Assembly (NCBI GenBank): GCA_958349075.1
Contig: CATWBR010000025.1
Coordinates: 1-17,926, forward strand
Direction of reading: 5' to 3'
From: an uncultured Clostridium sp.
GTDB taxonomy: Bacteria > Bacillota > Clostridia > Lachnospirales > Lachnospiraceae
Length of the DNA stretch: 17,926 nt
Of the stretch, positions 7,090 through 15,518 are shown piece after piece. The stretch's first letter is position 1. Every line of letters starts with the position of its first letter. A program made the position numbers and the translations under genes. The notes under the pieces are model-generated. The model made no database searches and had not been told where the DNA came from. It worked only from the letters and a program-made list of their open reading frames with translations.

Positions 7090-7165
7090 ATTCGTTGGTT
7101 ACTATTCAGTATTTTCATCGTTACCGCTTCGCGCAATACTGCCTTCTGAACAGTTATATTCGTTG
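7090..7165. mobile_element. 60-bp MITE-like element with exact 8-bp target duplication
   Basis: ATTCGTTG at 7090-7097 is repeated exactly at 7158-7165 and directly abuts a 60-bp segment (7098-7157). The segment ends are imperfect inverted repeats: GTTACTATTCAG on the left and, read on the other strand, ATAACTGTTCAG on the right (9 of 12 match). Inside, CAGTATT (7107-7113) and AATACTG (7135-7141) form a second perfect inverted repeat. It has no coding capacity, so if mobile it would need a transposase in trans. It sits in the space between the M16 protease and era. Confidence 0.55.
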
Positions 7166-7182
7166 TTTCAATCTTTACCCGT

Positions 7183-10110
7183 TTAGTTAAACAGGTTCTT
7201 TATGCTGCCAAACAGCTCTTTATTTTCTTTAATCTTCTCGGCATTGCCCACCACACAGAAGCTTCCTGTGTCTAAGACGGCCCTGATAATGCCTGCCAGA
7301 GCACGGATATCCTCCGGTTTCGCGGTCAGTATCTGTCTTCTCTCCTCCGCGAGCATCTCATCGGTCACGCCCGAATACCAGGCTGAAACTGCTTTTGCTC
7401 CTTTATACGGAGGTAAGAGCGGTGTGTCCAGATCGCTGATGGTGCCGATCACGTATTTTGTCATATCCCTTTCGTCCGCATCAAACTGCTCCAGATAATC
7501 GGCCACGCCCTCAAAGACCTGATCCGTCTCTTTCAGGTTCGGATCGCGGTAGGATACAAAATATCCCTCGCCGGACCGTCCTGCGCTGTTCATAACACCG
7601 TAAGCTCCGCCCTTCACGCGGATATTCAGCCAGAGATAGTCGTAACCCAGGATTGGTTTCAGTACGCGCAGCGCTCCCGTATAGGAATAACCGCTGCCGG
7701 AGAAGGTGCCGCAGCGTGCCACGTAGTTCACCTGTGAGGAGGTCATGAAACCTTCGTTCCTGTTACCCTTTTCCCACACGAACGGATACGCCGGACCGCC
7801 GCTTTCCGGAAGTTTATCTTTCAAAAGCTTCATGGCCGGTTCCAGATATTTGAATCCCTCGTCGTCCGCCGTGTAGCTCACCGTCATATTATCGGCCGTG
7901 AAAAGACGTGCCGCCGTCTCTTTTAACTTCTGCATCAGAATCTCTTTTTTCGCGTCGTAATTCTTCGCCATATCTTCAAGGAACTGATAATAGGCAATTC
8001 CGCCCGTCACATCATTGAAAGCAGAGGTGGCCGAAAAATAGGAAGTAGCTCTTGCCACCGCCGCGGAATGGGCGGCTGCATTCAACTTCGCCTGGCTTCT
8101 GGACTTCATTTCCCCAACTATTTCACCGAGACGTTTGCCGTCATCCAGAATGGAATCCATAAGCATCTCGCCGATCATGGTAAAACCAAAATCGAGCTTA
8201 TCATAGAGCACGCGCGCACTGGCCGTAAACGCTCCCGTGAACTTTCCTGGATCCGATAAATTAGGAAAGGAGGTCACGCTCAGACTGATTCCGCCGCTGT
8301 TTAAATTGATTTCATTGGCCAGATCACTGTAACTGTGCTCTTTTGTGTTCACATATCCCAGAACGGCTTTCAAAAGGCCGACATAGGGCAGATCCTCCGA
8401 CGGCACGCGGTTCGTGTCGAACATAACCTTCAGATATCCGATTCCGGAGGTAAACATGTTGTGGCAGAGCACGGTCGTACCGCCCATCTCCTTCACTTCC
8501 AGGCATAATTTCTCCGGTTTCTCTTCTATATCTTCACGTTTGAGCAGAGGAATCTTCTCCAGATCCTCTCTGGGCGACGGGGTATCCTGATAAGTTTTCA
8601 GTTCTTTTGTCTTTTCCACCAGGACCTTTATTTCACTATCCGTAAGGCTCTTCTTATATTCAGCCAGCTTTGCCCGTAAATTTTCATCCTCGATGGCCGT
8701 CAGATTCCGCTTCGGGCTGACCGTGATGACGGCTTCAAACGGATTATCCAGAAGACAGGTTCGGATCAGGTTCTCAAAATATCCCTCATCCACTGCTTTC
8801 TTCAGGAATTCAAATGTCTTTTCATATTCCAGGTGCATAAGCGGATCGCCGTCGTAAAGCCAACTGTCCATACTCTGAAGGCCATACATCAGTCCCTTGG
8901 GCGCCGAACCGAAGTCAGCTTCCCTGTAGCGGAACTCATAGTAGTTGATGCCGGCCAGAAGGCTCTTCTTATTAATTCCCTGATCCGCCAGTTTACGCAG
9001 CGTGCCCTTGACTACTGCCAGGAATTCTCCCAATTGTTCCTTGTCGGCATCCTTGGCTATCACGGAAAAATAGGGCTGCAAAATACCGTTCTCGTAACCG
9101 CCCAGGATATCCTGACCGATTCCCGCCTTTACAAGTTCCTCTTTTAAAGGAGCTCCCGGCGCATCGATTAACGTATACTCCAGAATCTGGAACGCCATAT
9201 AGTGGATGGGATTGAGATCGTCTCCCACAACGGTGTTGACAGAAAGGTATGTGGCCTGTTCCTCCGGCTCGGAATCCGTAATGGAATAAAAGATTTCGCG
9301 TTCTTCCGGCTTATCAAATGCTTTCTGCATATGAATACCGGAATCTACCGGCTGCCTGTCGTAGCGGCTCAGATATTCCCTGTCCAGCCAGTCAAGCTTC
9401 TCCGCCATATCCATATCGCCGTAAAGATAGATAAAGCTGTTGGACGGATGGTAATATTTGCTGTGGAATTCCAGGAATTCTTTATAGGTCAGGGACGGAA
9501 TCACATCCGGAGCGCCTCCCGACTCATTGCTGTAGCAGGTGTCGGGGAACAGCACATTTCGCGTGTACCGGTCCAGTACGCTCTCCGGTGATGAAAAGGC
9601 CCCCTTCATCTCATTGTAAACGACTCCGTTGTAGGTAACAGGACCATCCTCGGATTCCATCTCATAGTGCCATCCTTCCTGCATGAAGATCTTCTCCTCA
9701 TTGTAAATATTCGGATGAAGCACGGCGTCCATATAGACATCCATCAGGTTCTGGAAATCCTTGTCATTGCAGCTTGCTACCGGGTAAACCGTTTTATCCG
9801 GATATGTCATGGCATTTAAGAATGTGTTGAGGGAACCCTTTACCAGTTCTACAAACGGATCCTTCACCGGAAATTTTTCCGATCCGCAGAGCACGCTGTG
9901 CTCCAGAATGTGGGGAACTCCCGTGCTGTCGGACGGAGGTGTCCTGAAACCAATGGTAAATACCTTATTTTCGTCCTCATTAGAAAGCAGGAAAATCCTG
10001 GCGCCGGTTTTCTTGTGCTCCAGGATCATCCCTTCCGAATTTAATTCTTTTACATACGTTTCTCTTACTACCTGATATGCATTTAAATCCTTCACTGTCA
10101 TTCTCATCAT
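7183..10110 (-). CDS. M16C insulinase-type zinc metalloprotease (presequence protease-like)
   Basis: Large cytoplasmic peptidase of 975 residues in the M16C family, related to PreP and falcilysin-type proteases that degrade short unstructured peptides in a closed chamber. The inverted zinc motif HILEH lies at residues 67-71 and the third ligand Glu at 145 within QEGWHYE, exactly the HxxEH-x74-E spacing. SLNTFLNAMTYPDKTVYP at 93-110 is the typical substrate-groove segment, and GGAYGVMNSAGRSGEGYFVSYRDPN in the last quarter matches the C-terminal R/Y region. No signal peptide is present. Three Met codons lie close together (10110, 10107, 10101) after AGGAAAAGG, so the exact start is uncertain by up to three residues. 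The nearest upstream gene on the strand is the ElyC-like gene, 79 bp away; no convincing promoter was found. Confidence 0.95.
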   Translation of the reverse strand: MMRMTVKDLNAYQVVRETYVKELNSEGMILEHKKTGARIFLLSNEDENKVFTIGFRTPPSDSTGVPHILEHSVLCGSEKFPVKDPFVELVKGSLNTFLNAMTYPDKTVYPVASCNDKDFQNLMDVYMDAVLHPNIYNEEKIFMQEGWHYEMESEDGPVTYNGVVYNEMKGAFSSPESVLDRYTRNVLFPDTCYSNESGGAPDVIPSLTYKEFLEFHSKYYHPSNSFIYLYGDMDMAEKLDWLDREYLSRYDRQPVDSGIHMQKAFDKPEEREIFYSITDSEPEEQATYLSVNTVVGDDLNPIHYMAFQILEYTLIDAPGAPLKEELVKAGIGQDILGGYENGILQPYFSVIAKDADKEQLGEFLAVVKGTLRKLADQGINKKSLLAGINYYEFRYREADFGSAPKGLMYGLQSMDSWLYDGDPLMHLEYEKTFEFLKKAVDEGYFENLIRTCLLDNPFEAVITVSPKRNLTAIEDENLRAKLAEYKKSLTDSEIKVLVEKTKELKTYQDTPSPREDLEKIPLLKREDIEEKPEKLCLEVKEMGGTTVLCHNMFTSGIGYLKVMFDTNRVPSEDLPYVGLLKAVLGYVNTKEHSYSDLANEINLNSGGISLSVTSFPNLSDPGKFTGAFTASARVLYDKLDFGFTMIGEMLMDSILDDGKRLGEIVGEMKSRSQAKLNAAAHSAAVARATSYFSATSAFNDVTGGIAYYQFLEDMAKNYDAKKEILMQKLKETAARLFTADNMTVSYTADDEGFKYLEPAMKLLKDKLPESGGPAYPFVWEKGNRNEGFMTSSQVNYVARCGTFSGSGYSYTGALRVLKPILGYDYLWLNIRVKGGAYGVMNSAGRSGEGYFVSYRDPNLKETDQVFEGVADYLEQFDADERDMTKYVIGTISDLDTPLLPPYKGAKAVSAWYSGVTDEMLAEERRQILTAKPEDIRALAGIIRAVLDTGSFCVVGNAEKIKENKELFGSIKNLFN

Positions 10111-10189
10111 CCTTTTCCTGATTGTTAGTATCGCTGTCTGCGGCGTTATTTGCTATTTCTCAGTCTGTGAACGGCAATACATTCCTTTC

Positions 10190-10999
10190 TTACATTTTAC
10201 CCATAAATTTGTCTTTCAGTACAGCAAATCCTTCTCTTACCCACATATGTACAGCCAAAACAGGATCTCCCGGAGCAGCAATCCCTGAAATATTGTAAAT
10301 TCCCTGTTTTTTCGCGATGGATTTGGCCCTGAAAACATGGTAATTGCTGGTCAGAACCGCTATCTTTACGGAGTCGGATCTCTCCCTGTAGCTGTCCATC
10401 AGGCTTTCCTTCGCCGCCATGGCCTTATATTTTTCCTGGTAATCAATTACCTTTTTACTGTAAACAATGTTCTGCACTGTGTTGACCGACTGTTCTTCCA
10501 GCAGGAGCTGGGATTCGGGAATGCCATTGTACTGAAGATAATCATACATGGCTCTGGCCTCACTGATGTCTTCGCCCGTTCCCTGCCCGCCCGAAAGCAC
10601 CAGCACGGTATTCGGATTATTCTCCGCATAATCAAGCGCTCTGTCCAGCCTTTTCTTCAGGGAATTGCTCACTTCGCTGCCCCTCACCTTAGCCCCAAGC
10701 ACAATCACGTATTCGGCGGCCCGGCGGCTGGACGCGATGGCGCTCCATCCAATCATCAGCTCCACGGCCACAAAGATAACGGCGCATGCCGTACAAAACG
10801 TGGCAACCGACACCGGCAGCCAGTGAGGAACCGACTGAGGATGCTTATTATAGTAATGAAGCCCTGCCGCAAGCAGCGTAAAGACAACGGCCATCGACGG
10901 CCAGAACAGTGCAAACGAAGTAGACAGCCCAGAATACAGTGCGATAATCCCATAATAAAGCAGACATAAAACGGCAGCGCCTTCCAAGATCCAGGTCAT
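10190..10999 (-). CDS. Membrane-anchored ElyC/SanA/YdcF family protein (DUF218)
   Basis: A 269-residue protein with about three N-terminal membrane helices (roughly residues 5-24, 28-48 and 62-88) followed by a DUF218 domain. The domain begins YVIVLGAKVRGSEVS, continues through RLDRALDYAENNPNTVLVLSGG and SEARAMYDYL, and ends near VLTSNYHVFRAKSIAKK. This is the pattern of ElyC, SanA and YdcF proteins, linked in E. coli to envelope biogenesis; the biochemical reaction is not established. The longer frame back to 11176 would overlap the U32 gene; AAAGGAGG, six bases before the ATG at 10999, gives the better start. It follows the U32 gene by 52 bp and is probably the last gene of that operon. Confidence 0.9.
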   Translation of the reverse strand: MTWILEGAAVLCLLYYGIIALYSGLSTSFALFWPSMAVVFTLLAAGLHYYNKHPQSVPHWLPVSVATFCTACAVIFVAVELMIGWSAIASSRRAAEYVIVLGAKVRGSEVSNSLKKRLDRALDYAENNPNTVLVLSGGQGTGEDISEARAMYDYLQYNGIPESQLLLEEQSVNTVQNIVYSKKVIDYQEKYKAMAAKESLMDSYRERSDSVKIAVLTSNYHVFRAKSIAKKQGIYNISGIAAPGDPVLAVHMWVREGFAVLKDKFMGKM

Positions 11000-11051
11000 T
11001 GTTTTCCTCCTTTGTAGGGTAAATCTCCAATGTAAACAGTATCCGTAAGAG

Positions 11052-12278
11052 TTACATCTCGCTTCTGCGGATAATATCATAGTACTCCGCATTTCCTCCC
11101 AGATCCACATACAGGATCTGTTTCGGATGGGGCGCACTCTCCACCTGATTTCCTTCCTCATCGTAAATGGCCGCAACCTGCACTTCCAGGTTTCTGCCGT
11201 CCGGTTTCATAATCTCCACCGTCTCGCCCACAGAAAACTTGTTTTTCTGTTCGATTCGGATCAGGCCGTCCGCCCTGACTTCCTCCACTGTGCCGAGATA
11301 CGTATAATTCTTTACATAAGTGTTGCTGTCGTAAATCTGTGTGGCGGCATCCGGCTTGTGGAAATAAAATCCCGTTGTAAATTCCCTGTATGTGCATTTT
11401 CCGATTTCCGCTTTATACCACTCCATATTCTCCCTGTAAAGCTCCGGGTTCTTCAGGTAATCATCAATCGCTTTCCGGTAGGTTCTGGCTACGGTAGCTA
11501 CATAGAGGGCTGTTTTCATCCTGCCTTCTATTTTAAAGCTGTCGATTCCCGCCTCGATCATCTCCGGGATGTGCTCGATCATGCACAGATCCTTGGAATT
11601 GAAGATATAGGTTCCACGCTCATTTTCGTATACAGGCATGTATTCTCCCGGCCTCGTCTCCTCCACCACCGAATACTTCCAGCGGCACGGATGGGTACAG
11701 GCGCCCTGATTGGCGTCCCTGCCTACAAAATAATTGCTCAGCAGGCAGCGTCCCGAGTAAGAAATACACATTGCCCCATGCATGAAGCTTTCTATCTCCA
11801 TGTCCTCCGGAATCTTATCCCTGATTTCCCGTATCTCTTTCAGGGACAGTTCCCTGGCAGTGACGACTCTCTTGGCCCCCAGCCCGTACCAGAACAGGTA
11901 GGTTCCATAGTTGGTATTATTGGCCTGGGTGCTGATATGAATCTCCATATCGGGCAAAACTTTCTTTGCAACGGCAAATACTCCGGGATCCGAGATGATC
12001 AGCGCATCCGGCTTAATTTCCTTCAGCTCCTGAAAATAGCGCTCCACTCCCGGCAGATCCTCATTGTGCGCCAGAATGTTGGCCGTTATATAAACTTTGA
12101 CACCTCTTTCGTGTGCAAAGGCAATTCCCTCTTTAATCTCTTCATTGGTAAAATTCTTGGCCTTGGCCCGCAGGCCGAACGCCTCTCCGCCGAGATAAAC
12201 GGCATCGGCTCCGTAAATCACCGCAGTCTTTAATCCATCCAGACTTCCAGCCGGAATCAAAAGCTCCAGTTTTCTCAT
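11052..12278 (-). CDS. trhP: U32 family protein, tRNA U34 hydroxylation (TrhP-like)
   Basis: Called a U32 peptidase by family, but members paired with TrmR (E. coli TrhP/YegQ, Bacillus YrrN/YrrO) act in prephenate-dependent 5-hydroxylation of uridine 34 in tRNA. The 408-residue protein starts KLELLIPAGSLDGLKTAVIYGADAVYLGG, the family signature, and has a conserved Cys cluster at 171, 178, 194 and 198 within GAMCISYSGRC and GACTHPC, likely iron-sulfur ligands. FKIEGRMKTALYVATVARTYRKA follows at about 260. The C-terminal part has a beta-rich accessory domain. It begins 11 bp after trmR, implying translational coupling. Only one U32 copy is present, whereas Bacillus carries two in tandem. Assignment to tRNA modification rests on family and on the neighbouring trmR. 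Confidence 0.9.
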   Translation of the reverse strand: MRKLELLIPAGSLDGLKTAVIYGADAVYLGGEAFGLRAKAKNFTNEEIKEGIAFAHERGVKVYITANILAHNEDLPGVERYFQELKEIKPDALIISDPGVFAVAKKVLPDMEIHISTQANNTNYGTYLFWYGLGAKRVVTARELSLKEIREIRDKIPEDMEIESFMHGAMCISYSGRCLLSNYFVGRDANQGACTHPCRWKYSVVEETRPGEYMPVYENERGTYIFNSKDLCMIEHIPEMIEAGIDSFKIEGRMKTALYVATVARTYRKAIDDYLKNPELYRENMEWYKAEIGKCTYREFTTGFYFHKPDAATQIYDSNTYVKNYTYLGTVEEVRADGLIRIEQKNKFSVGETVEIMKPDGRNLEVQVAAIYDEEGNQVESAPHPKQILYVDLGGNAEYYDIIRRSEM

Positions 12279-12289
12279 ATTTCAGGTCC

Positions 12290-12931
12290 TCATTTCTTTA
12301 CACTGATCGTGACTCCATCCCCTATCGGGACAATCGATGTCTCAAATTCTTCCATGTGGGTGAGCGTATACAAATATTCCCTCATCCTCGAATGGATGGT
12401 CCTGTTCCTGCGCTCCACCGCATACCGGGATTCGATAATATCGCCGTCCTGGAGCACATTGTCGGATACCAGGACGCCTCCCCTGGGAAGCAGTTTCAGG
12501 ATAACAGGCAGCCAGTGCATATACTGGCCTTTGGCTGCATCCATGAATATAAAATCATAAGGGCCGGAAAGCGCTCTCAGAATTTCTTCTGCATCACCCT
12601 CCAATAAGGTGATTCGCCCTTCTTCCCCTGCCCTTTTAAAATTGTCTTTCGCTATAGGAATACGTTTTTCGTATTTTTCAATTGTCGTAATGCGGCAGTC
12701 TTCAGGCATTGCCCGGCTCATCAGCAGAGCGGAATAGCCCACTGCAGTACCTACCTCCAGAATTTCCTTCGGCTGCTTCATTGCCACAAGGGTCTTTAAA
12801 AGAGCCGATGTCTCTTTTCTGATAATCGGGACATAAGAAGAAACAGCCTCCTCTTCTATTTCATCACAGAGACTGCCGTTTCCCGTATCCAGAGAATTGA
12901 TATATGATGTTATTCTCTCATTCACTACCAT
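12290..12931 (-). CDS. trmR: tRNA 5-hydroxyuridine methyltransferase (TrmR/YrrM-like)
   Basis: SAM-dependent O-methyltransferase of the catechol-OMT-like family, 213 residues. Motif I is EVGTAVGYSALLM (59-71); the metal-binding block is FIFMDAAKGQY (128-137) with Asp131, followed by GGVLVSDNVL, whose Asp-Asn completes the metal site. In Bacillus the ortholog YrrM/TrmR methylates 5-hydroxyuridine at tRNA position 34 to 5-methoxyuridine, using the product of the U32 proteins encoded next to it, and the same adjacency holds here. The start at 12931 overlaps the stop of the MltG-like gene by 7 bp, indicating coupled translation. A GTG two codons later is an alternative start. Confidence 0.88.
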   Translation of the reverse strand: MVVNERITSYINSLDTGNGSLCDEIEEEAVSSYVPIIRKETSALLKTLVAMKQPKEILEVGTAVGYSALLMSRAMPEDCRITTIEKYEKRIPIAKDNFKRAGEEGRITLLEGDAEEILRALSGPYDFIFMDAAKGQYMHWLPVILKLLPRGGVLVSDNVLQDGDIIESRYAVERRNRTIHSRMREYLYTLTHMEEFETSIVPIGDGVTISVKK

Positions 12932-13581
12932 GCCTCATAAGCTCCATCTTCATCGGCTACGTCACCGGACGGAAGACCGTTGTCCGTGCTGCCGGCTCCT
13001 GCATTGCCGGTATCTCCGCCTGCTCCGCTGTCCGCCGCTCCGCCGTTATTTACCTCGCCGCTGCCACCATTTTCATTCGCTGCGCTTACGCCGTTATCCG
13101 CATTTTTGCTTTCCGAACTCTGAGCGGCCGTGCTGCCCTCCGCTTTCGTATCGGCGGCCGTACTGCTTTCGGCGCTGCTTTCTTTGGCTTTCGCTTTTTC
13201 GATCTCGATTCCACTCTCATCGATCAGTTTCAGCATATCTTTAGATGTCATTGACGTATTGAGCGTATAAGTCCCCGGATATACTTCGTAATCATAAAAT
13301 TTAGCCTGGATAACAAAAATCAGCTTATTCTTAATCAGTCCGCTTTTTTCCAGTTTCCCGGCCACCGCCGACACGGACTCACCCTTTTTTACCGTAATCT
13401 CCATGTCTTTACCGGGCGCTTCGGCCACAGCCGTGGGAGAAAAAATCTCATGCCCAATACTGTACCCTCTGGTGATGCCTTCATAAAGCAGGAAAAATAC
13501 AAGAGCATAAAACAGCAGCCTGATTGACATGCTGATAATTGTGGTGGTTATCCTGTTAATTTCTCTTGTTGTCCGGCTCAT
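12925..13581 (-). CDS. Short MltG-like membrane protein lacking the transglycosylase domain
   Basis: A 218-residue protein with a cytoplasmic basic N-terminus, one membrane helix (about 18-38) and an extracellular LysM-like domain (about 59-125) containing MEITVKKGESVSAVAGKLEK, SGLIKNKLIFVIQAKFYDY and VYPGTYTLNTSMTSKDMLKL. This matches the N-terminal part of the endolytic transglycosylase MltG (YceG family). The remaining residues 130-218 are a low-complexity Ala/Ser/Gly/Asp/Asn tail ending EAW; the catalytic domain with its Glu is missing. The frame is intact and in the usual yrrL position before trmR, so it looks like a stable short family member and not a recent truncation. AGGAG, nine bases before ATG 13581, fixes the start. 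It may bind peptidoglycan or modulate another MltG. Confidence 0.85.
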   Translation of the reverse strand: MSRTTREINRITTTIISMSIRLLFYALVFFLLYEGITRGYSIGHEIFSPTAVAEAPGKDMEITVKKGESVSAVAGKLEKSGLIKNKLIFVIQAKFYDYEVYPGTYTLNTSMTSKDMLKLIDESGIEIEKAKAKESSAESSTAADTKAEGSTAAQSSESKNADNGVSAANENGGSGEVNNGGAADSGAGGDTGNAGAGSTDNGLPSGDVADEDGAYEAW

Positions 13582-13842
13582 ACGCAGTCACTCCTGTCTT
13601 TTTACTGTTCACAGCCCTGCCTCAAAACGGCAGGGCTGTAAACAGTAACACGTTTCACGATGCACAGAAATGGTGCAAAACACCATTTCGCGCCGTTACT
13701 CTCGGGTTTTCTGTGGCTTACGCTGCGCTTCACCCACAAAAACACCTCGCGGAACACTACCTGTGCATGGTAATCCTGTCTGTTTACCGGACTCTGTCCT
13801 GCATTACAGGCCGGAGTCCGGCGCTTCTGTCCTCTACCGGTT
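13582..13842. repeat. 261-bp non-coding space with four stem-loops
   Basis: Between rnjA and the MltG-like gene lie four palindromes. One is 13602-13648 (TTACTGTT plus ACAGCCCTGCC paired with GGCAGGGCTGT plus AACAGTAA, one mismatch). The second is 13668-13688 (AAATGGTG / CACCATTT, perfect). The third is about 13705-13741 (GTTTTCTGTGG / CCACAAAAAC, one bulge). The fourth is 13787-13821 (CCGGACTC / GAGTCCGG with an inner CCTG / CAGG). ATGCACAG at 13660-13667 is also mirrored by CTGTGCAT at 13761-13768, and GTAAC at 13645 by GTTAC at 13695. No U-tract terminator was seen for rnjA. Short frames here show no ribosome site or family. Confidence 0.7.
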
Positions 13843-15510
13843 TTATACTTCCATGATAATCGGAAGAATCATCGGATTTCTCTTCATCTTCTTCCAAAGG
13901 AAGTCGCTTAAGCTGTCTCTGATAATATTCTTAATCTTACCCCAGTCGCTCACGTGACGTTTCAGGCAGTCCTGTACCGCCGCATCCACGATCTTCTGAG
14001 CCTCATCCATCAGATCCTCGGATTCTCTGACGTAGACAAAACCTCTTGAGACAATGTCAGGTCCGGCCATAAGCTGGTTGCTGTATTTTTCAAGTGTCAG
14101 TACGACGATAATAATACCGTTCTGTGCAAGATTCTGGCGGTCGCGAAGGACAATGTTGCCCACATCGCCGATACCGAGTCCGTCAACGAGAATTCCTCCC
14201 GCCTGAACGTGATCCTCGATCTTATAGCCCTCGTCTCCGATCTCCACCACATCGCCGGACGACATGATAATGATATTCTCCTTCGGGATGCCCATGGACT
14301 CCGCCAGGCCCTTCTGGGCCATCAGGTGACGGTATTCACCGTGCACAGGAATTGCGTATTTCGGGCGGATCAGGGAATACATCAGTTTGATTTCTTCCTG
14401 ACAGGCATGTCCGGAAACATGGGTATCCTGGAAAATAACCTCGGCTCCCTTCATGGAAAGCTCGTTGATTACCTTGGAAACCGCCTTTTCATTGCCTGGG
14501 ATTGGTGTAGAACTTAATATTACCACATCTCCCGGCATAATGGATACTTTTTTATGAAGACTTGCGGCCATTCTGGAAAGGGCGGCCATGGATTCTCCCT
14601 GGCTTCCCGTTGTGATCAGGACCGTATCCTCTTTCTTGTAATTCTTCAGGTGTTCGATGTCGATCAGCGTTCCCTCCGGAATATTGATATATCCCAGTTC
14701 GCTGGCCGTGCCGATTACATTAACCATGCTTCGGCCTTCCACCACTACTTTTCTTCCATACTTATATGCCGAATTGATAATCTGCTGAACGCGGTCTACA
14801 TTGGACGCAAAGGTCGCAACGAGAATCCTGTTGTTCTTATGTTCGGCAAAAATAGAATCAAACGTTTTTCCAACCGTTCTCTCAGACATGGTAAATCCCG
14901 GTCTGATGGCATTGGTACTGTCGCACATAAGAGCCAGAACGCCCTTCTTGCCAAGCTCTGCAAAACGCTGCAGGTCGGCCGGCTCGCCGAATACAGGAGT
15001 GTAGTCGATCTTAAAGTCACCCGTGTGAAGAATAATTCCGGCCGGCGTGAAGATTGCAAGAGCCGATGCATCTGCGATGCTGTGGTTTGTCTTTACGAAC
15101 TCTATCCTGAAGCAGCCCAGATTAATGGACTGGCCATGTTTTACCACCTTGCGTTTGATGGATTTCGTCATATTGTGTTCTTTTAATTTATTGTCAATCA
15201 GTCCGATTGTCAGCTTTGTACCATATACGGGAGCCGGTACGTCTTTCAGTACGTACGGCAACGCGCCGATATGATCCTCATGGCCGTGTGTGATAACAAA
15301 GCCTTTTACCTTGCTGATATTGTTCTTTAAATATGTCACATCCGGGATAACCAAATCGATTCCCAGCATGTCGTCGCTCGGGAATGCCAGACCGCAGTCC
15401 ACGACAATAATACTGTCTTCATATTCAAAGGCAGTCATGTTCATGCCGATCTGTTCCAGTCCTCCGAGCGGAATGATCTTTACCTTATTTTGTTTAATAT
15501 CCTGTTTCAA
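13843..15510 (-). CDS. rnjA: Ribonuclease J
   Basis: Metallo-beta-lactamase-fold exo/endoribonuclease that matures and degrades RNA in Firmicutes. The 555-residue length fits. Marks: VKIIPLGGLEQIGMNM near the start, the zinc motif HGHEDH at 75-80 in GFVITHGHEDHIGALPYVL, LHTGDFKIDYTP, the beta-CASP segment with TTGSQGESMAALSRMA, and HVSGHACQEEIKLM followed by KYAIPVHGEYRHL. The frame opens at a GTG (15519), but GGAGG at 15519-15523 lies eight bases before TTG 15510, which gives MKQDIKQNKVKIIPLGG and is the preferred start. It is 38 bp downstream of the DUF1292 gene and probably in the ireB-ruvX operon. Whether it equals J1 or J2 cannot be told from this window. Confidence 0.95.
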   Translation of the reverse strand: MKQDIKQNKVKIIPLGGLEQIGMNMTAFEYEDSIIVVDCGLAFPSDDMLGIDLVIPDVTYLKNNISKVKGFVITHGHEDHIGALPYVLKDVPAPVYGTKLTIGLIDNKLKEHNMTKSIKRKVVKHGQSINLGCFRIEFVKTNHSIADASALAIFTPAGIILHTGDFKIDYTPVFGEPADLQRFAELGKKGVLALMCDSTNAIRPGFTMSERTVGKTFDSIFAEHKNNRILVATFASNVDRVQQIINSAYKYGRKVVVEGRSMVNVIGTASELGYINIPEGTLIDIEHLKNYKKEDTVLITTGSQGESMAALSRMAASLHKKVSIMPGDVVILSSTPIPGNEKAVSKVINELSMKGAEVIFQDTHVSGHACQEEIKLMYSLIRPKYAIPVHGEYRHLMAQKGLAESMGIPKENIIIMSSGDVVEIGDEGYKIEDHVQAGGILVDGLGIGDVGNIVLRDRQNLAQNGIIIVVLTLEKYSNQLMAGPDIVSRGFVYVRESEDLMDEAQKIVDAAVQDCLKRHVSDWGKIKNIIRDSLSDFLWKKMKRNPMILPIIMEV

Positions 15511-15518
15511 AGAATGCA

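Noticed and set aside
11127..12233. 368-codon open frame antisense to the U32 gene
   Set aside because: Long, but it is opposite a well-supported gene with family motifs; its translation resembles no protein family and is Cys/His/Leu-rich as expected of a reverse-strand shadow.
13566..13957. Plus-strand frames of 95-96 codons over the rnjA to MltG-like space
   Set aside because: They run through four palindromes and into the rnjA end, lack a ribosome site and show no recognisable domain.
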